64,000 bases of DNA from Flintibacter sp. KGMB00164 (lineage in GTDB: Bacteria; Bacillota; Clostridia; Oscillospirales; Oscillospiraceae), in assembly GCF_008727735.1 (NCBI RefSeq), contig NZ_CP044227.1, forward strand, positions 620,001 to 684,000. Reading direction: 5' to 3'. Under the pieces are notes generated by a model. The model was not told the DNA's origin. It saw only the letters and a list, made by a program, of their open reading frames with translations, and searched no databases. This document shows positions 53,715 to 62,539 of this stretch, piece by piece. The position numbers and the translations under genes were made by a program. Every line of letters begins with the position of its first letter. Position 1 is the stretch's first letter.

Positions 53715-55064
53715 ATGAATTGGAAGAAATTCGAACGGCGAGCCGCTGCATTGGCTTTGGCTGCCGTAGTGGGGGTCCAGCCTGTTCTGGCAGGATCCTA
53801 TAAACTTACTGTGCCTTCCGGCTATACCAGTCCGTTTATTGATGTGCAGAAGGGTGACTGGTACTACAATTACGTAGCGGTCCTTAATAGTATGGGCATT
53901 ATTGATGGCTATGGAAATGGATATTTTGGAGCTGATGACCCCTTAAGCGCAGGAGCGGCTCTGGTCATGGTTCTGAAGGCTGCGGGAAGCGGAACGATTG
54001 CCGCGACAGACGGCCACTGGGCCAGCGGCTATGCAGATTATGCAGTGTCCAAGGGCTATCTGACCAGCGAAGAGATCGGCGATGATTTGGATGGAGATAT
54101 GCCTCGTATCTTGGTTGCCCGTCTGGCCGCCAAAGCGCTGGGGCTGAGCCCGTCGGAGAATAAATCCCCCTTCTCCGATGTTGACGATGGCTATTTGACT
54201 GCTCTTTATGAGATGGGAATCGTCACCGGCAGCACAGAGAATGGAAAGACAGTTTTCCTGCCGGACAAGCCGATCAGCCGTGCAGAGATCAGCGTAATCG
54301 TGTGGCAGATCGACCGGGTACATACTTACGGAAAGCAGATTTTGTTCCAGAATACCTATTATGATATTTTAGACGGTGTTCCCGTGAATTCCTATGATAA
54401 CAAATACTTCTTAAAGGGCTCCGACGGCTATATGACCTACACGGAGCCGGGGGTAGAGACGGAACTGGGAATTGACGTATCTGTCTATCAGGGTGAGATC
54501 GACTGGCAGAAGGTGGCCGATGCCGGCATGGATTTTGCAATTATCCGCGTGGGATATCGCGGTTATGGCAGTGAAGGCAAGATGATGCCGGATAAGTATT
54601 TCACTCAGAATATCCAGAGCGCCTTGGATGCCGGACTGGATGTAGGCGTGTATTATTTCTCTCAGGCCATCACTGTGGAGGAGGCTCGGGAGGAGGCCGC
54701 CTATGTCATTGAGCAGGTAAAAGATTATGACCTGACCTATCCTGTGGTCTTCGACTGGGAGCGCCAGAACTATGCCGGTTCCCGTACACAGACAGTGCCC
54801 AGCGTGAGCACCATGTGTAAGATGGCCAATGCCTTCTGTGAGGATATCACGGCTGCAGGTTATGAGGCCATGGTCTACTTCAATCCCTCTGAAGGGTATA
54901 AGCAGTACGACCTGAGCCAGCTGATGGACTATCCCTTCTGGCTGGCCCAGTATAACAGCGTTCCTACGTTCTACTATGACTTCGATATGTGGCAGTATAC
55001 CTCCACTGGTCGTGTGCCTGGCATTTCCGGCAACGTGGATATTAACCTGCGTTTCTTCCGATAA
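53715..55064 (+). CDS. Secreted SLH-domain GH25 lysozyme (muramidase)
   Basis: A 449-residue surface enzyme. Signal peptide at about residues 1-26 (MNWKKFERRAAALALAAVVG). Three S-layer homology-type repeats follow (about 32-200; FIDVQKGDWYYNYVAVLNSMGII and later SPFSDVDDGYLTALYEMGIVTG). The C-terminal glycoside hydrolase family 25 domain (about 250-449) has Asp254 in LGIDVSVYQ and the catalytic pair Asp347/Glu349 in VVFDWE. It cleaves MurNAc-GlcNAc bonds of peptidoglycan, so it is a likely wall-remodelling autolysin. The start at 53715 follows GGAGGT by 10 bases; the ATG at 53697 overlaps that site. Confidence 0.9.
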   Translation: MNWKKFERRAAALALAAVVGVQPVLAGSYKLTVPSGYTSPFIDVQKGDWYYNYVAVLNSMGIIDGYGNGYFGADDPLSAGAALVMVLKAAGSGTIAATDGHWASGYADYAVSKGYLTSEEIGDDLDGDMPRILVARLAAKALGLSPSENKSPFSDVDDGYLTALYEMGIVTGSTENGKTVFLPDKPISRAEISVIVWQIDRVHTYGKQILFQNTYYDILDGVPVNSYDNKYFLKGSDGYMTYTEPGVETELGIDVSVYQGEIDWQKVADAGMDFAIIRVGYRGYGSEGKMMPDKYFTQNIQSALDAGLDVGVYYFSQAITVEEAREEAAYVIEQVKDYDLTYPVVFDWERQNYAGSRTQTVPSVSTMCKMANAFCEDITAAGYEAMVYFNPSEGYKQYDLSQLMDYPFWLAQYNSVPTFYYDFDMWQYTSTGRVPGISGNVDINLRFFR

Positions 55065-55065
55065 C

Positions 55066-55110
55066 AAAACAGAGCGTCATAACTGTAAGTAGTTATGACG
55101 CTCTGTTTTT
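55066..55110. terminator. Bidirectional terminator, GH25 gene and amidohydrolase
   Basis: A 19-bp perfect stem (55066-55084 with 55091-55109) with T-runs on both strands. Confidence 0.92.
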
Positions 55111-55966
55111 AGATTTCAGGGAATTGCAGCAGCTTTTGAGCATTTCCGCCCAGAATCGCGGCTTTTTCTTCTTCGGTAAACGGCAGAGAGCGGATGCGCT
55201 CCACACCCTGAGATTGGTCGCCCCAGGGGCTGTCCGTACCGAACAGGAAGCGGTGGGGGCCAAAGGTGTGGACCATGCGCAGGAACTGTTCCTGGCTGAG
55301 CATAGGCAGATCTTCGGGCTTATAATAGCCGTCATCCAGGGCATGGAGGGTGCCCAGAGAGTAGGAGGTGTCCAGATAGACCGGAGCATCCGCCAGAAGA
55401 GCCTCTGCCTCGTCCCAGTTACGCCAGCCACCCATGTGGGCCAGAATCAAAGTCAGAGGGCCAACTTCCTTGACCGCGTGCTGGACCATGGCGGGAGTGA
55501 CCCGCACCCGGCCGGGGAAGCCTACGTCCAGGCCGGAGTGGGTGAGCACAATGAGGCCCAGCTCAGCGGCCCGGTCCAGAATACGCAATGTGCGGATGTC
55601 ATCAAAATCCACGTCCTGGTAGACGGGGTGGAGCTTGATGCCCTTCAGACCCAGCTCCTTTACCCGGGCCAGCTCGGCGCGGTAGTCGTCGTAATCAGGA
55701 TGGATACAGCCAAAGGAGAAGATCCCGGTCTGCGCAAACTGTTCATTGATGCGTGCGGAGCTGTCATTGATGTGCAGCACCTGCTTGGGGCTGGTGGCCA
55801 CAGGAAGGACCACCGAATAATTTACCCCGGCTTTGGCCATGGAAGCCATCAGACCGCCGTTGGTGCCGTCCACATAGGATTTTGTGTGGGACATCTGCTC
55901 CAGCTTGGGAATAGTGGTGGAGGCCAGCTTGTCCGGGAACGTATGGGTGTGGATATCAATGATCAT
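55109..55966 (-). CDS. Amidohydrolase family 2 protein (TIM-barrel metal hydrolase)
   Basis: A 285-residue amidohydrolase-related protein: HTHTF metal motif at residues 6-8, barrel His in LTHSGLDVG and LAHMGGW, and the late Asp in FGTDSPWGD. Members include decarboxylases and hydrolases of cyclic or aromatic carboxylates. It is downstream of a sodium/solute symporter on the same strand (167-base gap), so it may act on the imported compound. The ribosome site (AAAGAAAGAG) is weak. Substrate unknown. Confidence 0.82.
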   Translation of the reverse strand: MIIDIHTHTFPDKLASTTIPKLEQMSHTKSYVDGTNGGLMASMAKAGVNYSVVLPVATSPKQVLHINDSSARINEQFAQTGIFSFGCIHPDYDDYRAELARVKELGLKGIKLHPVYQDVDFDDIRTLRILDRAAELGLIVLTHSGLDVGFPGRVRVTPAMVQHAVKEVGPLTLILAHMGGWRNWDEAEALLADAPVYLDTSYSLGTLHALDDGYYKPEDLPMLSQEQFLRMVHTFGPHRFLFGTDSPWGDQSQGVERIRSLPFTEEEKAAILGGNAQKLLQFPEI

Positions 55967-56133
55967 AATATCAACTCTTTCTTTGCGGGAAAGCCCCGTA
56001 TGATTTTAAGTCAGCGGCGAAAAGCAGGCCGTATGATATCCTCCATAGGATACCACACGGCTCTGACTTTGAACATGGTGTTTCTTGCCCAAGAAATGGA
56101 GTTTTTGGCCCAAATTTTAAGAGAAAATAAAGA

Positions 56134-57678
56134 TTATTCCCGCTCGCCCAGTGCTTGACGCTGGCGGACCAGAACTTTGCGGTCATAGCAGGAGAAGGCC
56201 GCGTCCACGAGATTTTTGTCCGGCTTTGGGGTAAGCAGGGATACCACCGGTACAATGATCAGTCCGGCCAGCATACAGAAGGCACCGGCGTTAATGGGGG
56301 ACTGGAGGATGGCGGGGAAGCGGCTGCCCACAAAAATATTGGCCAGCATAAAGATTGTAGAAAACAGGAAGCAGACCCAGCAGGCCCCGCGGGTGGCCTT
56401 TTTCCAGTATAAGCTGTAAAGGAAGGGGGCCAGGAAGGCTCCGGCCAGAGCGCCCCAGCTCACGCCCATGAGCTGGGCAATGAAGGTGACACTGGAGCGG
56501 TACTGGATAATGGCCAGCACCACGGAGATAGCGATGAAGAGCACGATGAGTCCCCGCATGACCAGTACCTGGCTTTTCTCGTCGTTCTCCCGGATCACTC
56601 GCCCTTTGAGTACATCCAGGGTCAGGGTAGAGCTGGAGGCCAGCACCAGGGAGGAGAGGGTGGACATAGAGGCGGAGAGTACCAGAATGACCACCACAGC
56701 GATGAGCACGTCGGACAGGCCAGAGAGCATGGTGGGGATGATGGAGTCATAGCCGTTGGCAGCCACATCCACCTGGTCGGAGAAGAGCCGGCCAAAGCCG
56801 CCCAGGAAATAGCAGCCTCCGGCCACGATGGCGGCAAAGACGGTAGAGATGACAGTGCCGGTGTCGATGGCCTTTTCGTCCTTGATGGCATAGAATTTCT
56901 GAACCATCTGAGGCAGCCCCCAAGTGCCCAGAGATGTGAGCAGCACAACACCCAGCAGATTTAAGGGATCAGGGCCAAAGAAGGAGGCAAATACGCCGGG
57001 GACGGAGGAGACCTGAGGATCATTCACCTGAGCCAGTCCCTCCAGAGCGGCCAGAAAGCCGCCCTGACTGTTGAGAACTGCAGCGATGACGGCACAGATG
57101 CCAAAGATCATGATGATGCCCTGGATAAAGTCGTTGATGGCGGTGGCCATATAGCCGCCGGCAATCACATAGACCCCGGTAAGAATGGCCATGACCACGA
57201 CACAAACGCCGTAGTCGATGTCAAAGGCCATGCCGAACAGGCGGCTCAGGCCGTTATACAAGCTGGCGGTGTAGGGAATGAGAAAAATAAAGATGATCAC
57301 CGAGGCGGCCACCTTCAGCTTCTGGGAGCCAAACCGCTTGCCGAAAAACTCCGGCATGGTGGCGCTGTCCAGATGCTGGGTCATGATGCGGGTGCGGCGG
57401 CCCAGCACCACCCAGGCCAGCAGAGAGCCAAGCAGAGCGTTGCCGATGCCTGCCCAGGTGGCAGCAATGCCGTATTTCCAGCCGAACTGTCCTGCATAGC
57501 CTACAAAGACCACAGCGGAGAAGTAGCTGGTGCCATAGGCAAAGGCAGTGAGCCACGGGCCGACAGAGCGGCCGCCCAGCACAAAGCCATTGACGTTGGT
57601 AGCGTGGCGGCGGCAGTAGAGACCGATACCCACCATAACGGAAAAGAAGATCAGAAGAAGCCCTACCTTGATTGCCAT
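56134..57678 (-). CDS. Sodium:solute symporter (SSS family)
   Basis: A 514-residue membrane protein with about thirteen helices of the LeuT-fold SSS family (PutP/PanF-like): FVLGGRSVGPWLTAFAYGTSYFSAVVFVGYAGQFGWKYGI near the N-terminus (in part), IAGGYMATAINDFIQGIIM, and a Ser-rich helix around SASMSTLSSLVLASSS. It would import an organic solute such as a carboxylate or amino acid with Na+. GAGGGTG precedes the ATG. The promoter carries a perfect palindrome. It is transcribed away from ptb-buk. Confidence 0.9.
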   Translation of the reverse strand: MAIKVGLLLIFFSVMVGIGLYCRRHATNVNGFVLGGRSVGPWLTAFAYGTSYFSAVVFVGYAGQFGWKYGIAATWAGIGNALLGSLLAWVVLGRRTRIMTQHLDSATMPEFFGKRFGSQKLKVAASVIIFIFLIPYTASLYNGLSRLFGMAFDIDYGVCVVVMAILTGVYVIAGGYMATAINDFIQGIIMIFGICAVIAAVLNSQGGFLAALEGLAQVNDPQVSSVPGVFASFFGPDPLNLLGVVLLTSLGTWGLPQMVQKFYAIKDEKAIDTGTVISTVFAAIVAGGCYFLGGFGRLFSDQVDVAANGYDSIIPTMLSGLSDVLIAVVVILVLSASMSTLSSLVLASSSTLTLDVLKGRVIRENDEKSQVLVMRGLIVLFIAISVVLAIIQYRSSVTFIAQLMGVSWGALAGAFLAPFLYSLYWKKATRGACWVCFLFSTIFMLANIFVGSRFPAILQSPINAGAFCMLAGLIIVPVVSLLTPKPDKNLVDAAFSCYDRKVLVRQRQALGERE

Positions 57679-57720
57679 CGTTTCACCCTCTTATAGGGAA
57701 AAATATCTCCCTTGTTTTAT

Positions 57721-57739
57721 TGCGTTAAACTGTAACGCA
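57721..57739. promoter_or_regulatory. Palindromic operator candidate over the symporter promoter
   Basis: TGCGTTAAACTGTAACGCA has 7-bp perfect arms. On the minus strand it overlaps the -10 of TTGACT-N17-TACAGT. A half-site TTTAACGC recurs about 100 bp toward ptb. Confidence 0.5.
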
Positions 57740-57948
57740 TAAAAGCGATAAAGTCAAGAGAAAATTGTGGCCGCCTGGGGGTGCGCTTTATTTGGAGAAA
57801 GAATAAATGGGGCAAATTTGTTGCTTTAACGCGGAAAATCAAAGTTTCTCTATACTTTTTTTCAAAAAACTGATAGAATAAACCCTAGAAAAATGTTGTT
57901 CCGCAGGGAACGGAGGCGGAGCATTCCGCTGGTTGGGAGGAATTTGAT

Positions 57949-58851
57949 ATGGAGATCTCCGGATTTCAGCAGCTCAAACAGGATCTGAAGCATATTCCGC
58001 CAAAGGCCGCCGTGGTAGCCGCGGCCCATGAGGAACATACACTCCAGGCAGTACGTAAGGCCCAGGAGGATGGACTCATCCGTCCGGTGCTGGTGGGTGA
58101 CGCCGCCGAGATCCAAAGGCTGACCCAGGCCATGGGCTGGCAGGTGCCTGAGGAAGATGTGGTGGATGAGAAGGATGAGGCAGGATGCGCCCGCCGGGCG
58201 GTAGAGCTGATCCGACAGGGTTGGGGCAGCCTGCTCATCAAGGGAATGATCCAGACCGGAACCCTGCTCAAAGAAGTGGTGCGCCACGGCACCGGGATCC
58301 GGGAGAGCGCAGTGCTTTCCCACGTGGCCATTCTAGACGTGCCCGCCTACCATAAGCTGATGTTTATTACCGATGGCGGTATGGTGGTAGCTCCCGACCT
58401 GGAGCAGAAGCGTGCGATTTTGAATAACGCCCTGGGCCTGTGCCGCTTTTTGGGCTACGATCAGCCTAAGGCGGCGGTGCTGTGTGCAGTGGAGACGGTG
58501 AATCCCAAGATGCAGGAGACGGTGGATGCCGCCGCCCTGAAAGAGGAAGGTGCGGCAGGAGCCTTTGGAGACTGCCTGGTGGAGGGGCCCATCTCTTTAG
58601 ACCTGGCCACCGACCGGGAGGCGGCAGCCATCAAGGGATACCACAGCCCGGTAGCCGGAGATGCGGATATTTTCCTGGTGCCCAATATCACCGCAGGCAA
58701 TCTGCTGGGGAAATCTTTGTACGGCCTGGCGGGGGGCGATATGGCTGGGTTGGTGCTGGGGGCGTCGGTGCCCATCACCATCAATTCCCGGGGCGCTACT
58801 CCGGCGGAAAAATACGATTCTATCCTCATTGCGGCCGCCATGGCCCGGTGA
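57949..58851 (+). CDS. ptb: Phosphate butyryltransferase
   Basis: A 300-residue phosphotransacylase-family enzyme (Ptb rather than Pta: single-domain, about 300 residues, with ITDGGMVVAPDLEQKRAILNNAL and the C-terminal LVPNITAGNLLGKSL segment). It converts butyryl-CoA and phosphate to butyryl phosphate. Butyrate kinase follows 33 bases later. GGGAGG precedes the ATG. An extended -10 TGATAGAAT lies at 57871-57879 upstream. Together these genes finish butyrate formation with ATP gain. Confidence 0.94.
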   Translation: MEISGFQQLKQDLKHIPPKAAVVAAAHEEHTLQAVRKAQEDGLIRPVLVGDAAEIQRLTQAMGWQVPEEDVVDEKDEAGCARRAVELIRQGWGSLLIKGMIQTGTLLKEVVRHGTGIRESAVLSHVAILDVPAYHKLMFITDGGMVVAPDLEQKRAILNNALGLCRFLGYDQPKAAVLCAVETVNPKMQETVDAAALKEEGAAGAFGDCLVEGPISLDLATDREAAAIKGYHSPVAGDADIFLVPNITAGNLLGKSLYGLAGGDMAGLVLGASVPITINSRGATPAEKYDSILIAAAMAR

Positions 58852-58884
58852 GCGGCATACCAGTTGCAGTAGGAGGCGACGCAT

Positions 58885-59961
58885 ATGGCCTATCGTTTGT
58901 TAGTACTCAACCCAGGCTCCACCAGCACCAAGGCGGCAATCTATGAGGATGAGCACCAGCTGGCGGTGAAAAGCATGGTGCATACCAATCAGGATCTGGC
59001 GCCTTATCCCACCCTGTACGACCAGCTGGATTACCGGGTGGCCCTGGTGCGGCTTTGGCTGGCCCAGGAGGGCTTTGACCTGTCCACCCTGTCGGCCGTG
59101 GTGGGCCGGGGCGGTATCATTCCCCATATTGTGGCGGGGGGCTATCAGGTGGACGACGCGCTGGAGGACTGCCTGCGCCATCACACCGCCTTTGACCACG
59201 CTTCCAATCTGGGAGGACTGATGGCACGGGCCTTTGCTGAGCCCTTGGGGATTCCTGCGTATATCTACGATGCGGTCACCAGCGACGAGCTGCTGCCCGA
59301 GGCCCGTGTCACCGGCTTTAAGGAGGTCACCCGTACCAGCTTCTGCCACGTGCTTAACGCTCGGGCTACCTCCCACAAGTACGCGGAGACGCTGGGACGT
59401 AAGTATGAGGACATGAATCTGGTGGTGGCCCATCTGGGTGGAGGAATCTCCATCTCTGCCCACAGCCATGGCCGGATCATTGACTCGGTGTCGGACGATG
59501 CCGGTCCCTTCTCTCCGGACCGGTCTGGCAGCCTCAATATGCTCTACGTGGTGGATATGTGCTACTCCGGCAAGTATACCAAGCCGGAGATGCTGAAAAA
59601 GCTGCGGGGTGAGGGCGGTATGTCCGCCCTGTTGGGTACCCACGACTGTCAGGAGATCGAGCGCCGGATCCAGAAAGGAGACGAGTGGGCCGCGCTGGTG
59701 TATAAGGCGCAGGCTCTGCAGATTTCCAAGGGTGTGGGTATCATGCTGGGCTGCTTTACCGAGCTCATCGATGCGGTCATCCTCACCGGCGGCCTGGCAA
59801 ACTCCAAGATGCTCACCGGTATGGTTATCGACTACCTGCACAACCTGGTCAAGGTGGTGGTCATCCCGGGAGAAAACGAGATGGAAGCGCTGGCTCTGGG
59901 CGCTCTGCGTATTCTCCGTGGAGAGGAGCGGGTCCACGAGTTCCGCAGCCCGGAAAAATAA
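58885..59961 (+). CDS. buk: Butyrate kinase
   Basis: A 358-residue ASKHA-fold acyl kinase with the N-terminal NPGSTSTKAAIYED motif, VVAHLGGGISISAHSHG and the C-terminal ILTGGLANSKML nucleotide-binding motif. It makes butyrate and ATP from butyryl phosphate. AGGAGGCG precedes the ATG. Second gene of the ptb-buk operon, followed by a terminator. Related branched-chain acyl kinases cannot be excluded, but pairing with ptb in a genome with hbd-bcd-etf favours butyrate. Confidence 0.94.
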   Translation: MAYRLLVLNPGSTSTKAAIYEDEHQLAVKSMVHTNQDLAPYPTLYDQLDYRVALVRLWLAQEGFDLSTLSAVVGRGGIIPHIVAGGYQVDDALEDCLRHHTAFDHASNLGGLMARAFAEPLGIPAYIYDAVTSDELLPEARVTGFKEVTRTSFCHVLNARATSHKYAETLGRKYEDMNLVVAHLGGGISISAHSHGRIIDSVSDDAGPFSPDRSGSLNMLYVVDMCYSGKYTKPEMLKKLRGEGGMSALLGTHDCQEIERRIQKGDEWAALVYKAQALQISKGVGIMLGCFTELIDAVILTGGLANSKMLTGMVIDYLHNLVKVVVIPGENEMEALALGALRILRGEERVHEFRSPEK

Positions 59962-59962
59962 G

Positions 59963-59990
59963 AAAAGGACCGCCTCGGCGGTCCTTTTTT
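59963..59990. terminator. Terminator after buk
   Basis: AAAAGGACCGCC with GGCGGTCCTTTT and a T-run; also suited to the convergent gene. Confidence 0.88.
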
Positions 59991-59998
59991 GATCTGCG

Positions 59999-60772
59999 TT
60001 ATTCGATTGCCGCAGCTACGGCCTGGTCTTCCCGGTGCTGAAGATAGCGGGGGACATGGAGTCCCAGCTGTCGGAACACCTCAGGTTCCGGATCAACATA
60101 CAGGCACTGGCTGAAGCCGTCCAGAATGGCGGGATGTCCATCCCAGATGGGGGTAATGTTTGACTGAGCCAGGCCGGGGATCTTCATAGCCCGAAGAAGC
60201 ATGGCGGTGTGGCTGTCCACGCTGCCGTGCCAGGTGACCAGGCCCAGCAGCTTGCGCCGGTCCAGTGCCAGTATTTCACTGGGCAGCAGCTCGTCGGAAA
60301 CCAGAATGGCAGGCTGGTCACCAAGAGGATCAGGGGGCTGAATATCCAGCAGACAGCGGATCAGATGGTTGGAGATATCCCGGATGTCGGCGCCCCGGGC
60401 CTGCATGTAGGGACTGTCCATATCGGCAAAGGCGGTAGCAAAGCTGTTGCCTGCGGTTTGTACCGCATATTCCGCCGTAGTATGTTGGTTGGAAAGAACG
60501 GAAAGGATGCTCTCCACAAAGGAAGTGTCCTCCAACAGCATGGCGTGGATGGAAAAAATCGAGGCGGCCTGAATGCCCACATCCCGGGCGGCCTGCTCAT
60601 AGAGCTTGGACAGCATTACAATCGAACGCTGCTGGGCGGCACGGAAGCGGTGGATCTCCTCGTCCTGGGAGCGATGGGAGACAGAGGCCAAAGGGAAGGG
60701 ATGGCGGGTATAGAAATGCAGGGGTCCGGCGGCAATTTGATTTTGAATCGATCTTCCGACGATGATTTGCAT
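59999..60772 (-). CDS. Stand-alone N-terminal domain of PTS Enzyme I type
   Basis: A 257-residue protein matching only the N-terminal half of PEP-protein phosphotransferase (about 575 residues). It has the HPr-binding helical region (about 30-145) and the swivelling phosphohistidine domain (about 150-225), with active-site His188 in VDSHTAMLLRAMKIPG, at almost the same position as His189 of E. coli Enzyme I. The C-terminal PEP-binding barrel is absent, without sign of a frameshift: stop and terminator follow cleanly. It has its own promoter and AAGGGGG site. It could relay or accept phosphate; no HPr gene is adjacent. Function unknown. Confidence 0.8.
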   Translation of the reverse strand: MQIIVGRSIQNQIAAGPLHFYTRHPFPLASVSHRSQDEEIHRFRAAQQRSIVMLSKLYEQAARDVGIQAASIFSIHAMLLEDTSFVESILSVLSNQHTTAEYAVQTAGNSFATAFADMDSPYMQARGADIRDISNHLIRCLLDIQPPDPLGDQPAILVSDELLPSEILALDRRKLLGLVTWHGSVDSHTAMLLRAMKIPGLAQSNITPIWDGHPAILDGFSQCLYVDPEPEVFRQLGLHVPRYLQHREDQAVAAAIE

Positions 60773-61144
60773 GGAGATGCCCCCTTTCCAGGAAAGTCTG
60801 AGTCGATGTGGCTTCTGCGGCAGCAATGCTGCGGCAGCTTGGAACAGGCGGCCGGAAAAATCTGCGCGTTTGTTGTATATTGATTATAATGACAAATGAA
60901 AAGTTTGTAAATTGGTAAAATAGCACAAGGACGGATGTAAATATTTTGAAAATACAAGTTTGCATCGGGAAATTGAAAGAAATAGCGAGAAATAATGGAA
61001 ATTATCCGAGATGAAGGCGAAAAAAATCAACGCTTTACAGTGCTAAACAGGCGTGCTATAATAAAGCACAATGAAAAGACACCCGGACAAAATGCGACAT
61101 GCTGTCCGGCGCGCCAATGAATTTATTTCCAGGAGGTTTGTTCC
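60773..61144. other. Divergent promoter region
   Basis: 372 bases, no gene. It carries TTTACA-N17-TATAAT on the minus strand (60911-60883) for the Enzyme I-like gene and TTTACA-N17-TATAAT on the plus strand for the aminotransferase. Confidence 0.65.
61034..61062 (+). promoter_or_regulatory. Promoter of the aminotransferase gene
   Basis: TTTACA (61034-61039), 17-base spacer, TATAAT (61057-61062), with TGC before the -10. Confidence 0.75.
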
Positions 61145-62329
61145 ATGGTTTCCAAACGTATGCTGCAGTTGGGCACGGCCCGTTCTGTGATCCGGGAGCT
61201 GTTTGAGTACGGCAATCAGCGTGCCAAAGAGGTTGGCCGGGAGAATGTGTTTGATTTTTCTCTGGGCAACCCCAGCGTTCCTGCGCCCGACGCAGTGAAT
61301 GAGAATGCCATCCGCATCCTGCAGGAGCAGCCGGAAGTGATCCACTGCTACACCAGTGCTCAGGGTGATGCTGCGGCCCGGCAGCGTTTTGCCGACTCCC
61401 TCAACCGCCGTTTTGGAGGAGACTATACGGCCGACCAGTTTTACATCACCGTGGGTGCGGCGGCCTCCTTGTGCTGTGTGTTCAACGGCCTGACCTGCCC
61501 CGGAGACGAGTTTATCGTCTTTGCTCCTTACTTCCCCGAGTATAAAGTGTTTATCGAGGGAGCGGGAGCCAAGATGGTGCTGATTCCCCCGGAGATCGAG
61601 CACTTCCAGATTGATTTTGATGCCTTTGAGAAAGCAATTACCCCCAACACCAAGGGTGTGGTGGTTAACTCCCCCAACAACCCCTCCGGTGTGGTCTATT
61701 CCCGCCAGACTCTGGAGCAGCTGGCTGCGATCCTGGAAAAGAAGGAGGCGGAGTATGGTCACCCCATCTATCTGATCTCCGATGAACCCTACCGGGAGAT
61801 CGCCTTTGCCGGGGTAGAGGTGCCCTGGATCCCCCATATCTACAAAGACACCATTGTGTGCTACTCCTTCAGTAAGTCGCTCTCTCTGCCCGGCGAGCGC
61901 CTGGGCTATGTGCTGGTGCCCGGCCAGGTCACCGACAGCAAGGAGGTCTATGCCGCTGTGGCCGGTGCGGGACGCTCTCTGGGCTATGTGAATGCCCCCA
62001 GTCTGTTCCAGCAGGTCACCTCTCTGTGCTGTGACATGACCAGCGATCTGTCGGTGTATGAGAAGAACTGTGAGCTGTTGGTGAATTCCCTGCGGGAGAT
62101 GGGCTACCACGTGGCCCAGCCCGGCGGTGCGTTCTATCTCTTCCCCCGTTCTCTGGAGCCCGATGACATGGCCTTCAGCGAGCGGGCCAAGCAGTTTGAT
62201 CTGCTGCTGGTGCCCGGTTCCGGCTTTGGTGCGCCCGGCCACTTCCGTTTGGCCTACTGCGTGCAGACAGAGATGATCCAGCGGGCTCTGCCCAAGTTTA
62301 AGGCTCTGGCAGACTCTTACCGCGGCTGA
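61145..62329 (+). CDS. Pyridoxal-phosphate aminotransferase, class I/II
   Basis: A 394-residue fold-type I aminotransferase: the substrate region SLGNPSVPAP, NSPNNPSG, ISDEPYREI, the PLP-lysine stretch YSFSKSLSLPGERLGYV, and the C-terminal carboxylate-binding Arg in GHFRLAYC. It is of the aspartate/aromatic type; the exact amino acid cannot be read from sequence. AGGAGG precedes the ATG by 9 bases. Single gene with its own promoter and terminator. Confidence 0.9.
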   Translation: MVSKRMLQLGTARSVIRELFEYGNQRAKEVGRENVFDFSLGNPSVPAPDAVNENAIRILQEQPEVIHCYTSAQGDAAARQRFADSLNRRFGGDYTADQFYITVGAAASLCCVFNGLTCPGDEFIVFAPYFPEYKVFIEGAGAKMVLIPPEIEHFQIDFDAFEKAITPNTKGVVVNSPNNPSGVVYSRQTLEQLAAILEKKEAEYGHPIYLISDEPYREIAFAGVEVPWIPHIYKDTIVCYSFSKSLSLPGERLGYVLVPGQVTDSKEVYAAVAGAGRSLGYVNAPSLFQQVTSLCCDMTSDLSVYEKNCELLVNSLREMGYHVAQPGGAFYLFPRSLEPDDMAFSERAKQFDLLLVPGSGFGAPGHFRLAYCVQTEMIQRALPKFKALADSYRG

Positions 62330-62362
62330 AATCGTTTATAACTGGAAGACACAGGTAAAAAA

Positions 62363-62418
62363 CAGGCAAAGCAGGTGTGAAATTTCCTTACTTTCACACG
62401 GCTTTGCCTGATTTTTTT
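62363..62418 (+). terminator. Terminator after the aminotransferase
   Basis: Long interrupted stem (CAGGCAAAGC and GTGTGAAA with their complements) followed by eight T. Confidence 0.88.
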
Positions 62419-62539
62419 TGGAAACGGAAATCATTTTTATCCATTTCACCGCTAGCCAAAGCGGCTGTCATCAGGTATGATAATGGCGTAATAGAAGAAA
62501 ATAAAAGAAACGTCCCTAAAGGAATGGAGGAACGAAAAC

